From contig DGBH01000095.1 in the NCBI GenBank assembly GCA_002384205.1, positions 17,620 to 33,459 on the forward strand: a stretch of 15,840 nt of DNA. Direction: 5' to 3'. Both the position numbers and the translations under genes were made by a program. Position 1 is the first letter of the stretch; the number at the start of each line of letters is the position of its first letter. Shown one piece after another: positions 1 through 7,284 of this stretch. Below the pieces are notes generated by a model. It was not told the origin of the DNA and did no database searches. It saw only the letters and a program-made list of their open reading frames with translations. This stretch comes from Bacteroidetes bacterium UBA4009 (GTDB lineage: Bacteria > Bacteroidota > Bacteroidia > NS11-12g > UBA9320).

Positions 1-1
1 T

Positions 2-586
2 GAAATAGATACACGTGACAATATCTATTTTCCACTTACCGGTTATTTCTATCAGCCCATTATAACTCTTCAGCAATGGAAAAATACTAGCACTCAAACT
101 AATTTAAAAATACAATTTAAAGTTCAACACTTCAAGAGACTATCCCCAAAATTGTATTCGGCACTATCTGGCTATACACACCTGAATTCTGCTCAAAACA
201 TTCCTTATTTTTCGCGCAAAATGTTTGGCTATGATGAAATTATTCGCGGTTATGAAAGATATGTTATGGACGGTAGTTTTGGATGGAAACTCAACGCTTC
301 TATCCGATATCACTTAATCGATAAATCCGACCTACAACTGAAATTCTTTCCAGGGGTTAATTATAAAGTACTGCCCATAAATTTATATATAGAAGGATAT
401 GTAGACGGCGGAAGAGTTTCTTATGATTATCCTCATCCATCCAACCATCTAGTAAATACTTTTTTGTACTCTGCCGGACTGGGCTTAAATGCACTCATCT
501 ATAACGATCGAGTACTTAGATTAGAATACAGTGTGAATAATTTGCAAGAAGATGGTTTCTTTGTGCACTTTAAGAAAGCCATCTAA
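2..586 (+). CDS. Omp85/surface-antigen family outer-membrane beta-barrel protein, C-terminal part
   Basis: The reading frame is open from the window edge, so the 5' end is missing and 194 codons are visible. The visible part looks like the C-terminal half of a 16-strand Omp85 (BamA/TamA, 'bacterial surface antigen') barrel. It has alternating polar and aromatic residues, and a segment around 231-285 encoding DEIIRGYERYVMDG, which matches the conserved (V/I)RGY/F lid-loop motif of this superfamily. It also has a late stretch of the type N-x-x-L-Y-S-A-G-L-G-L-N followed by RLEYSVN, common in Bacteroidota members. The protein ends in KKAI rather than the usual terminal aromatic, which is frequent in this subgroup. 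nadK starts one base after its stop, so the two are probably co-transcribed. The exact role (BamA-like, TamA-like, or barrel fused to another domain) cannot be decided without the N-terminus. Confidence 0.8.
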   Translation, partial: EIDTRDNIYFPLTGYFYQPIITLQQWKNTSTQTNLKIQFKVQHFKRLSPKLYSALSGYTHLNSAQNIPYFSRKMFGYDEIIRGYERYVMDGSFGWKLNASIRYHLIDKSDLQLKFFPGVNYKVLPINLYIEGYVDGGRVSYDYPHPSNHLVNTFLYSAGLGLNALIYNDRVLRLEYSVNNLQEDGFFVHFKKAI

Positions 587-587
587 T

Positions 588-1469
588 ATGAAAGTAGCAA
601 TATACGGAAGAAAGATGAAGACTGCCGGCTTTGAGGTTTTTTTTAAAACGCTAGTGTCGTTGCTTGACGAACACCACATTGAATTTGCACTAGTATCCAG
701 TTACGGTAAATTTATTCAAAAAACCTATGGTACGGATTACCCTTTGTGCAACAGCACAGAACTAACTCCAGCACATTTTACTTGCCTGATAAGTCTTGGT
801 GGTGATGGAACAGTTCTGGATACTTTGCTTCTAATTAGAGATAGTGAATTGCCTGTTATGGGAATTAATCTGGGTAGATTAGGTTTCCTTGCTAACATTC
901 AAAACGAAGAAATAGAGGAGGCGGTTGTAGCCTTAAAAGAAGGAAGAACCATAATAGAAAAAAGAGCTTTAATTCAAATTGATTCTGATATTTCTGAATT
1001 AAGAGATTTTCCCTATGCCTTAAATGACTTTGTGGTACAAAAAAGAGATACCTCGGCAATGATTACGGTTAAAGCCAGTCTAAATACTTATTTTTTGAAT
1101 AATTATTGGGCCGATGGACTTATTGTGGCCACACCTACCGGCTCTTCTGGATACTCACTTAGTTGTGGTGGACCACTCTTGTTTCCTGGAAGTAAATCGT
1201 TAGTTATTACCCCAATTGCCGCTCACAATTTAACCGTAAGGCCAGCAGTTATTTCAGATGACACTGTGTTAAAAATAGAAACCAGCAGTAGGGCAGATTC
1301 TGTACTTATTACGCTAGACAATCGTTCTTTTATTGTTCCGGCTAACACTGTGCTTACTATAAAAAGATGCTATTTTGATTTTCACATGATCAAATTAAAC
1401 GAGAACTCTTATTTGGATACCATACGAAATAAGCTGTTGTGGGGAGCTGATAAACGAGATTTTAAGTGA
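588..1469 (+). CDS. nadK: NAD kinase
   Basis: Cytoplasmic NAD kinase (EC 2.7.1.23) phosphorylates NAD to NADP using ATP and is the only route to NADP in most bacteria. The 293-residue product has the family length and motifs. GGDGT, the nucleotide-binding signature, is at residues 71-75, followed by GINLGRLGF at 92-100. The Asn-acidic pair is at 146-147 (ND where NE is more usual). The conserved TPTGSSGYSLSCGGP block is at 183-196. An in-frame ATG at 552 would add 12 residues but lies inside the upstream gene. The ATG at 588 gives the conserved family start (MKVAIYGRK) and sits one base after the preceding stop, so I chose it. The stop is two bases from the convergent dtd gene. Confidence 0.96.
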   Translation: MKVAIYGRKMKTAGFEVFFKTLVSLLDEHHIEFALVSSYGKFIQKTYGTDYPLCNSTELTPAHFTCLISLGGDGTVLDTLLLIRDSELPVMGINLGRLGFLANIQNEEIEEAVVALKEGRTIIEKRALIQIDSDISELRDFPYALNDFVVQKRDTSAMITVKASLNTYFLNNYWADGLIVATPTGSSGYSLSCGGPLLFPGSKSLVITPIAAHNLTVRPAVISDDTVLKIETSSRADSVLITLDNRSFIVPANTVLTIKRCYFDFHMIKLNENSYLDTIRNKLLWGADKRDFK

Positions 1470-1471
1470 CG

Positions 1472-1918
1472 CTACTCCCTATTTTTACTGTCTATCCAGA
1501 TGGTAACCGGTCCATCGTTCACCAAACTAACCTGCATATTAGCACCAAAAACCCCCGACTTAACGGGAACAATTTGAGCACTTTCTGCCAAAAATGCATC
1601 ATACAAAGGCATGGCAATTTCAGGTCTAGCTGCGTTTAAAAAAGAAGGTCTATTCCCTTTTCGAGTACTGGCATGAAGCGTAAATTGGCTTATTACCAAT
1701 AGTTCGCCTTTTATATCCAAAAGACTAGCATTCATTTTGCCATCTGCATCTGCAAAAATTCTCATCTGCGTTATCTTACTCACCAACCATTTAAGGTCTT
1801 CCTGAGTATCTTCAGATTCTATTCCCAACAACACCAGTAATCCCTTTCCGATTTCCGAAGGGATACCTTGCTCTATGGTTACGCCTGCCTGACTTACCCG
1901 TTGAATTAATGCTCGCAT
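1472..1918 (-). CDS. dtd: D-aminoacyl-tRNA deacylase
   Basis: DTD (EC 3.1.1.96) hydrolyses D-aminoacyl-tRNAs, and glycyl-tRNA(Ala), in the cytoplasm, keeping D-amino acids out of proteins. At 148 residues it is family length. It starts with the canonical [16 protein letters not shown]. It has SQFTL at 77-81, followed by the RKGNRPSF stretch. NDGPVT at 134-139 contains the Gly-cisPro pair that enforces chiral selection (Gly136-Pro137). The start ATG is well supported by family conservation. A TAnnTTTG-like element (TAAAATTG, one mismatch) lies immediately upstream at 1930-1923 on the same strand, but it would leave almost no leader and may be chance. The gene is convergent with nadK with a two-base gap. 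Confidence 0.96.
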   Translation of the reverse strand: MRALIQRVSQAGVTIEQGIPSEIGKGLLVLLGIESEDTQEDLKWLVSKITQMRIFADADGKMNASLLDIKGELLVISQFTLHASTRKGNRPSFLNAARPEIAMPLYDAFLAESAQIVPVKSGVFGANMQVSLVNDGPVTIWIDSKNRE

Positions 1919-2007
1919 GGTGCAATTTTAGTGATTATTATGCTTGCAATTTTTAAACCACGAACAAGTCACTCCCATAATATTGGCAACAAAATGAAGA
2001 CTAGCTT

Positions 2008-2015
2008 TACCCTTG
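2008..2015 (+). promoter_or_regulatory. Possible -7 promoter element for the repeat protein gene
   Basis: TACCCTTG matches the Bacteroidota -7 consensus TAnnTTTG at all but one position and lies 24 bases before the ATG at 2040. A TTG at 1983-1985 could serve as the upstream element, but the 22-base spacing is longer than the usual ~19. Tentative. Confidence 0.3.
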
Positions 2016-2039
2016 GATTATTTTATTTATTTTTACTGA

Positions 2040-3216
2040 ATGATAAATAATATACCCAAACTAAACAAACCCCTATTTTTATTATTTTCATTTCTTCTTC
2101 TTTTTATAAATCTTAACGCCCAAACTTGGACCCAAATAGGCTCAGATATCGACGGAGAAGTAAAAGGAGATAAATCTGGACACTCTGTCTCACTAAGCAG
2201 TGATGGGAGTACTGTGGCTATTGGAGCTTATGGTAATGACGGTAATGGAACAGATGCAGGACATGTGAGAATATATAAAAATGTAAGCGGCACCTGGACA
2301 CAAGTAGGCTCAGCTATTGATGGAGAAGCCGCAGGTGATATGTCTGGAGTTTCTGTTTCACTATGTAGCGATGGGAATACTGTGGCTATTGGAGCAGGGA
2401 ATAATTGGTCTGTTGGTGGTGACGTAAGAGTTTATGAAAATATAAACGGCACATGGACTCAAATTGGATCCAACATTGATACAGAAGGGGGAGTTATAAA
2501 CTTTTCTGATCGTACAGTATCTTTATCTTCTAATGGCAGAACAGTGGCTATTGGTGCACCACATAACGACGCCAATAAAAAATATTATGCAGGATATGTA
2601 AGGATATATCAGAATATAAGCGGTACGTGGACGCAAATAGGATCGGATATCGATGGAGATGCAGCACGTGATAATTCTGGGTTTTCAATATCCCTTATCT
2701 TCAAATGGAAGCATAGTGGCTATTGGAGCACCTGAAAATGCCAGCAACGGAACAGATGCTGGCCATGTGAGAATATACAAAAACATAAGCGGTACTTGGA
2801 CACAACTAGGTTCTGATATAGATGGTGAATCAGCCGGTGATTACTCTGGAGTTGCTGTATCTCTAAGCAGCGATGGGAGTACTGTGGCAATTGGAGCAAT
2901 GCTTAATGGCGGTAATGGGGCAGATGCAGGCCATGTAAGAGTGTACACAATAGGTACAGCAAATGTGTCAGAAATCTCCATAAATAAAGATTATGCAGTA
3001 TATCCTAATCCTACTAAGGGCGTTGTTTTTATTAAGGCCAAAGCATCACTTTTAGGTGCTACGTATACGGTATACTCAAGTAATGGCGCAGAGGTACTTA
3101 GTGGAAGTATAACAACTGAAGTGACTACTCTAGGTATTCAAGATTTTGCAGAAGGAGTTTACCTTATCAGCATAGGAAACGATCTAAAACAAACCTTTAG
3201 AGTAATTAAAGAATAG
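2040..3216 (+). pseudogene. Secreted FG-GAP-like repeat protein with T9SS sorting domain, frameshifted
   Basis: Two overlapping frames form one gene of about 391 residues. The first (2040-2735) opens with a clear signal peptide (hydrophobic LFLLFSFLLLFINLNAQ, cleavage near residues 27-28) and carries repeats 1-3 and half of repeat 4. The second, read from about 2695 to 3216, finishes repeat 4 and carries repeat 5. It ends with a T9SS type A sorting domain (YPNPTKG encoded at 3001, then GVYLISIGND...FRVIKE). Aligning repeat 4 with its neighbours puts a single extra base in the CCC run at 2692-2694: TCC-C-TTA where repeat 3 has TCT-TTA. Unless this is an assembly error or a recoding site, the product would lose repeat 5 and the export/anchoring tail. 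The repeats resemble integrin-like FG-GAP or other beta-propeller blades of surface proteins. No specific ligand or function is recognisable. Confidence 0.8.
2124..2955 (+). repeat. Five imperfect ~165-174 bp coding repeats
   Basis: Units start at 2124, 2292, 2451, 2625 and 2794, each beginning with the codons for T-W-T-Q. The consensus unit runs TWTQIGSDIDGE, then ..GD.SG.SVSLSSDG, then TVAIGAP...GTDAGHVRIYKN and ISG. Each unit is about 53-58 residues, consistent with a propeller blade-like or FG-GAP-like module. Unit 3 is the most divergent. Unit 4 contains the frameshift. DNA identity between units is visibly high in places (for example the 'agcagtgatgggagtactgt' type core), which suggests duplication within the gene. 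Confidence 0.88.
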
Positions 3217-3237
3217 TTGAACTTAGAATTACTATTC
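3211..3237 (+). terminator. Possible transcription terminator after the repeat protein gene
   Basis: A perfect 7-bp inverted repeat GAATAGT / ACTATTC encloses a 13-base loop and spans the stop codon at 3214-3216. It is followed by a CGCTTTTGCTT tract. The stem is AT-rich and the T-run short, so it would be a weak terminator. Confidence 0.35.
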
Positions 3238-3366
3238 CGCTTTTGCTTGACTAATCATCTTTCGTCGCTTTTTCATCTCCAAATTAACCGTGCTATTCCC
3301 TCTTTACAGAAAGCATTAACTTAACCTGTTCTTAAAATTTATTGTGTCTGTAAATCGTCTGTAAAC
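3238..3366. other. Intergenic stretch with no recognisable gene
   Basis: No gene-like frame is recognisable between the repeat protein gene and the tRNA-Val terminator. It contains a short tandem duplication at 3346-3366 (GTCTGTAAATC followed by GTCTGTAAAC). A 14-codon very basic frame on the minus strand (3276-3232) is too short to call. Confidence 0.5.
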
Positions 3367-3393
3367 AAAAAAAGTCCCGCCGAAGCGAGACTT
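3367..3393 (-). terminator. Intrinsic terminator of tRNA-Val
   Basis: Read on the minus strand, AAGTCTCGC - TTCG - GCGGGACTT forms a 9-bp stem with one G-T wobble, closed by a C(UUCG)G tetraloop and followed by seven T residues. It begins 22 bases beyond the tRNA 3' end. This is a textbook rho-independent terminator. Confidence 0.92.
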
Positions 3394-3415
3394 GTAAGTG
3401 ACTGATTGTCAAAGT

Positions 3416-3489
3416 GGGAACTGCTGGATTCGAACCAGCGACCCTCTGCTTGTAAGGCAGATGCTCTAAACCAACTGAGCTAAGCTCCC
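3416..3489 (-). tRNA. tRNA-Val (anticodon UAC)
   Basis: The minus strand folds into a complete 74-nt cloverleaf. The acceptor stem is GGGAGCT/AGTTCCC (one G-U pair). The D-stem is GCTC/GAGC. The anticodon stem is TCTGC/GCAGA around the loop CTTACAA, giving anticodon TAC. The T-stem is GCTGG/CCAGC with loop TTCGAAT. The 3' CCA is not encoded, as usual in Bacteroidota. It is a single-gene unit with its own promoter (3503-3532) and terminator (3367-3393), lying between two plus-strand protein genes. Confidence 0.97.
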
Positions 3490-3502
3490 TGTTAAAGGGG
3501 TG

Positions 3503-3532
3503 CAAATATAATAAGCATTTTATATCTGCAAA
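3503..3532 (-). promoter_or_regulatory. Bacteroidota-type promoter of tRNA-Val
   Basis: On the minus strand TTTG (3532-3529) is followed after 18 bases by TATATTTG (3510-3503), a perfect match to TAnnTTTG. Initiation about 5-8 bases downstream would place the transcript start a few bases before the tRNA 5' end at 3489, as expected for a tRNA gene. Confidence 0.8.
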
Positions 3533-3628
3533 ATATTTTTTTAATAGACACATTATTGTTCTCTGTTAATTCGTTTTACCGTCACATAGCAAGATATTTC
3601 TTTCATTTGCTACTCATAATTATTACCC

Positions 3629-6094
3629 TTGAAAAAAACACTTAAGATACTAGCAGCCGTTCTATTTGTCCTTATTTTGTTCCTAAGCGGAGTAGTCTAT
3701 TATTTTTATACCAACATAAAACCCATCTTGGTTACCGAGATAAATAAGGCATTAGCCGTAGAAGTAAATGTAGGCGACATTAGCATTAGTGGCATTCGTG
3801 ATTTTCCAAACTTGGGCGTAAAATTTACCAATGTGACTATCAATGAGAGTACACCATTTTACCAGAAAAAATTACTTGAAGCTGCAGAACTTTCTCTTTT
3901 TGTTGATATTATTAGACTCTACAAAGGAGAGTATGTCATAGATGGTATCGTTCTTAGAGGAGGTCAACTCTATGTAGCTGACTTTATCAATGGAAATAAT
4001 TACGACATTATAAAACCCAGTACTGACTCTAGCAACACCACTTTAAGCTTTGAGATTAAAAGCCTAAAACTGTATGATTGTAAAATAAGATATGAGCATA
4101 CGCCAAGTCGTTTCAAAATGAATGGATTTACGCCTTATTCTCAGATAGGCCTAAAATATAAAGACGAAAACACCTTTCTTTCTATTAAAACACAACTGGA
4201 ATCAACCCTGGTTTCACTCGAAGGAAACAAATATGTCAACAAGCAAAATTTAAGTATCAATACGGCACTTACTATTAATACGCTCAAAGAATTTGTGGTT
4301 ATTGATCCAAGCAACATAAAAATTCAAGAAGTAAAATTAAGTACAAGAGGTAAAGTATCCTATGGGAAATTATCCGATATCGACATTGCATTTACCAATG
4401 AGAATACCACTACACAATCGCTCCTTAGTATACTGCCGTCTAGTATTACGGAGTCCATGAGTAATCTTCAATTAAAAGGGGAAGTTATTCTAGATGGCTC
4501 TATTAAAGGGAAAACATACGGCCGTAATCAGCCAGGATTTGAGGTGAGTTTTGATATTAAAAATACAGACCTTACCGTTATTGATAAAAACATCTCACTG
4601 AATGGGATCATAGCAAAAGGAAACGTAAAGATTCCCAACATAAGTCAATTGAATTCAGCATCCGCTACATGTAAACTAAGTTACGCGAGTAGCGGAAATA
4701 ACCAGTTGTCAGGGGATATAACCGTATCTGATTTTGATACACCACACATAACCTGGGATGGCGAAGCCAACCTTGATGCTGCATTTTTATTTGCCTTAGC
4801 TAACAATACTAATTTTGAAACGACCAATGGTAGAGTACAAGTAGCTGGTCAATTTGGACTTGTGTATGATGCGGCTCATGAGGTGTTACTGGAAAATAGT
4901 TTAACTTATAATGGCAGCGTAATTCTAGAAAAATTATCTGGAACTCTACAAAATCCAGAAATAAAACTAAACAATCTAAACCTAAATCTTAGTGCCAATA
5001 ATCAGAAAATGGTGATTAATAGCCTAGATTTTGATTACAACAAGACCACTGGTAACTTGAAAGGCATTATTGAAAACTACACCTCGCTATTAGATGAAAA
5101 TACATCAGCTCAAATTGTTGGAGACCTGTCGGTTACCAATCTAAATGTGAATGAACTTTTTACCACATCAGCTACAGAATCTGAAGAACAAAGCACCTCA
5201 TCTGCCTTTTTAATTCCTGTAAATTGTGAACTAAAAACAGATTTTACCAACTTTGTGTACAATGATTTTCATGCCGAGTCCATGACGGGCACATTGCTCT
5301 CTGATCGCACTAGCATAAGCATGCCAAATGTGTATATAAAAGCATTAGAAGGGACCACCACGGCAGCTATTAAAGTGAAAAAATGGGGGGAAAATCACTT
5401 GCTAGATATTCAGGCTGATCTGTCTTCCATCAACATTACACAACTTTTTAAGCAGTTTAATAATTTTGAGCAAAGTGAGATAACAGATAAACACTTAAGT
5501 GGAACCTTGTCTGGAAAAATTATTGCCAAGGTTATTTTAGATAAACAATTTGAACCAATTCTACCCAAGCTATACGCAAAAGCAGATATTATCATAGAAA
5601 ATGGAGCGCTCATAAACTATGAACCTCTACGTCAATTGTCAAAATTTGTAAATATTAAAGAACTTGAAAAGGTGCGTTTTAAGACCTTAAAAAACACCAT
5701 CGAAATCTTTGATGAAACCATCTACATACCTCGTATGATGATCGAAAATAGCGCTTTGAATCTGGAGTTAGAAGGTACGCATACGTTTGGCAACTATATG
5801 CGATACAGTATAGGGCTTAGTGTAGCTGAATTGCTGGCTACCAAAGCTAATTGGATTGCTAAAAAAGCCGAAAAACGAATCGAAAACAATAGCAAAGGAG
5901 GCCTAACTGCTTATATTATAATGGAAGGAACCCCCGACGACCTTAAAATTCGTTACGACAAGGCTACTGTCAAAGAGAATGTAAAAGAAGAAGTTAAAAA
6001 GGAGAAACAGAACTTCTTAAGAGCGTTAAAAGGCGAAGGAACGTTGGAAACAAACGTAGAAATCAAAGATTACGATAATGTATGGGATGAGTAA
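3629..6094 (+). CDS. AsmA-like family envelope protein
   Basis: An 821-residue protein of the AsmA/AsmA-like C-terminal group. These are large, mostly beta-structured proteins anchored in the inner membrane that span the periplasm. The wider superfamily (AsmA, TamB, YhdP) is linked to outer-membrane lipid transport and assembly. One N-terminal membrane anchor lies at about residues 7-28 after the basic start KKTLK. It is followed by the typical N-terminal AsmA segment (NIKPILVTEINKAL..., DFPNLGVKFTNVTI, then VDIIRLYKGEYVIDG and VLRGGQLYV). The C-terminal region ends in a Lys/Glu-rich helix near 780-800. The start must be TTG at 3629: an in-frame stop lies at 3617-3619 and no ATG precedes the anchor. 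The stop abuts the hemW stop on the other strand. The substrate is unknown; a role in lipid or OMP handling is by family analogy only. Confidence 0.85.
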   Translation: MKKTLKILAAVLFVLILFLSGVVYYFYTNIKPILVTEINKALAVEVNVGDISISGIRDFPNLGVKFTNVTINESTPFYQKKLLEAAELSLFVDIIRLYKGEYVIDGIVLRGGQLYVADFINGNNYDIIKPSTDSSNTTLSFEIKSLKLYDCKIRYEHTPSRFKMNGFTPYSQIGLKYKDENTFLSIKTQLESTLVSLEGNKYVNKQNLSINTALTINTLKEFVVIDPSNIKIQEVKLSTRGKVSYGKLSDIDIAFTNENTTTQSLLSILPSSITESMSNLQLKGEVILDGSIKGKTYGRNQPGFEVSFDIKNTDLTVIDKNISLNGIIAKGNVKIPNISQLNSASATCKLSYASSGNNQLSGDITVSDFDTPHITWDGEANLDAAFLFALANNTNFETTNGRVQVAGQFGLVYDAAHEVLLENSLTYNGSVILEKLSGTLQNPEIKLNNLNLNLSANNQKMVINSLDFDYNKTTGNLKGIIENYTSLLDENTSAQIVGDLSVTNLNVNELFTTSATESEEQSTSSAFLIPVNCELKTDFTNFVYNDFHAESMTGTLLSDRTSISMPNVYIKALEGTTTAAIKVKKWGENHLLDIQADLSSINITQLFKQFNNFEQSEITDKHLSGTLSGKIIAKVILDKQFEPILPKLYAKADIIIENGALINYEPLRQLSKFVNIKELEKVRFKTLKNTIEIFDETIYIPRMMIENSALNLELEGTHTFGNYMRYSIGLSVAELLATKANWIAKKAEKRIENNSKGGLTAYIIMEGTPDDLKIRYDKATVKENVKEEVKKEKQNFLRALKGEGTLETNVEIKDYDNVWDE

Positions 6095-6110
6095 TTAGAA
6101 CTCATCTTTT
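6086..6110 (+). terminator. Terminator of the AsmA-like gene, inside the hemW 3' end
   Basis: GATGAGT - AATTAGA - ACTCATC forms a perfect 7-bp stem with a 7-base loop, followed by TTTT on the plus strand. It overlaps the stop codons of both convergent genes. On the minus strand the hairpin is not followed by a T-run, so it should mainly end plus-strand transcription. Confidence 0.6.
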
Positions 6111-7237
6111 AATTTAAATAACTCACTGGCTATATAATCCGCAAAAAGCAATCCTGAGGAGGTTAATGTTAATTGCCCTTGGCTAATAGTTATCCAACCC
6201 TGACTTTCCCATTCATTTAGTTCGTTTGCAAATAAAGACACTATAGGGTGCCCATACTTATGATTTAACTCCTCTAGGTTTACCCCCCACTTGGTTCTCA
6301 ATCCAGTAAGAACATACTCATTTATACGGTCTTCTACACTTAAAAATTCACTTTCAAAAGCTTGCTCAACCGCTGCTATTTTTAAATTGTACTCTGCATT
6401 GTTGCTCACATTCCAATGTCTTTCGGTACCTGTAAAGCTATGTGCTGAAGGCCCTAAACCTAAATATTTTTTATTTTGCCAATAGGCCGTATTGTGCCTC
6501 GAATAATTTCCCGTTTTACAAAAATTTGAAACTTCGTAATGCTCCCAACCTTTGGCATTGATAATAGCTACTAAAGCCTCAAAATGATCTGACGTTTTCT
6601 CATCTTGAGGTGAATGATATTTTTTTTGATCTACCAGTCGCTGATAGGGTGTATTCGGCTCTAAAGTCAGCCCATACGCGCTTAGGTGATTGATAGGCAA
6701 CTCCAAAGCACGCTCAACGGTCTCTTGCCATTCGTGCAGTCCAAGACTTGGAATTCCATAAATTAAATCTATTGTAATATCTGTAAATCCCACACTAGCA
6801 GCCATATCTACACATTGTAAAGACTGTGCACTGTCATGACTTCTATTCATCCATTTGAGATGGTCATTATTAAAACTTTGTACGCCAATACTTAACCTAT
6901 TCACTCCAAGCAATTTAAGATCAGCAAGATAGCTAGAAGACAAATCATCCGGATTACACTCGAACGTTATCTCTACATTAGGAGCAATAGTATACTGCGT
7001 GTGAAGCGCATTCAAAATAGTACTCAGTTCATGTTTATTCAGAACGCTTGGTGTACCACCTCCAAAATAAATGCTCTCAATTACATCGTCGGGGTTAAAG
7101 AAATTAGCTCTAGAAGTAATTTCTTTTTGCAGGGAACTCAAAACTGCATCTTTATGCTTAAAAGAAACATCAAAATGAAAGTCACAATAAAAGCATGCTT
7201 TCTTGCAAAACGGGATATGAATATATATTCCAGCCAA
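6095..7237 (-). CDS. hemW: Radical SAM heme chaperone HemW
   Basis: HemW is the radical-SAM relative of coproporphyrinogen dehydrogenase HemN. It is often misannotated as oxygen-independent coproporphyrinogen III oxidase, but characterised members bind and deliver heme. The 380-residue product starts MAGIYIHIPF, followed by the cluster motif C11-x3-C15-x2-C18. The position after the next residue is Phe20 rather than the fourth Cys of true HemN, which supports HemW. GGGTPS is at 59-64 (SAM binding), followed later by RLSIGVQSF, IDLIYGIP and the GLGPSAHSF block, then the HemN C-terminal domain. The start codon is TTG; no ATG or GTG lies upstream in frame nearby, and the family N-terminus is reproduced exactly from this codon. 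It is divergent from the Omp85 gene with a 47-bp gap. Confidence 0.94.
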   Translation of the reverse strand: MAGIYIHIPFCKKACFYCDFHFDVSFKHKDAVLSSLQKEITSRANFFNPDDVIESIYFGGGTPSVLNKHELSTILNALHTQYTIAPNVEITFECNPDDLSSSYLADLKLLGVNRLSIGVQSFNNDHLKWMNRSHDSAQSLQCVDMAASVGFTDITIDLIYGIPSLGLHEWQETVERALELPINHLSAYGLTLEPNTPYQRLVDQKKYHSPQDEKTSDHFEALVAIINAKGWEHYEVSNFCKTGNYSRHNTAYWQNKKYLGLGPSAHSFTGTERHWNVSNNAEYNLKIAAVEQAFESEFLSVEDRINEYVLTGLRTKWGVNLEELNHKYGHPIVSLFANELNEWESQGWITISQGQLTLTSSGLLFADYIASELFKLKDEF

Positions 7238-7267
7238 AATTATAGTAAGTGCTCTTTTATTATCGTT

Positions 7268-7275
7268 TACCTTTG
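7268..7275 (+). promoter_or_regulatory. -7 promoter element of the Omp85-family gene
   Basis: TACCTTTG is a perfect TAnnTTTG match lying ten bases before the GTG start, which would give a very short or leaderless transcript. No good TTG/TTTG element is seen about 19 bases upstream, so support rests on the -7 match and position. Confidence 0.5.
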
Positions 7276-7284
7276 TAAATAGAA

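Noticed and set aside
1994..2050. 18-codon frame MKTSFTLGLFYLFLLNDK before the repeat protein gene
   Set aside because: Hydrophobic composition is expected from AT-rich DNA, and it overlaps the ATG at 2040. A leader peptide is possible but unsupported.
2124..2955. Regularly spaced repeats considered as a CRISPR-like or non-coding array
   Set aside because: Units are in frame, about 170 bp long and conserved at protein level; they are coding modules, not repeats with spacers.
3232..3276. 14-codon very basic frame MKKRRKMISQAKAE on the minus strand
   Set aside because: Too short to support; no promoter or conserved partner seen. It could be a relic of a gene end, but nothing else confirms this.
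3332..3553. A 73-codon minus-strand frame covering the tRNA
   Set aside because: It is the translation of tRNA-Val (the SVGLEHLPYKQRVAGSNPAVPT type sequence), a known artefact; the cloverleaf, promoter and terminator explain the region.
3624..3631. TACCCTTG as promoter of the AsmA-like gene
   Set aside because: It includes the only possible start codon (TTG 3629-3631), so a transcript from it could not be translated from there; the upstream element is also missing at proper spacing.
5410..5613. 67-codon minus-strand frame inside the AsmA-like gene
   Set aside because: Shadow of a strongly coding plus frame; no recognisable motif.
3629..7237. HemN (oxygen-independent coproporphyrinogen oxidase) identity for the radical SAM gene
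   Set aside because: The cluster motif lacks the fourth Cys of HemN and the N-terminus and length match HemW.
7001..7282. 93-codon plus-strand frame overlapping the hemW 5' half
   Set aside because: Antisense of the conserved HemW radical-SAM region; composition is not protein-like.
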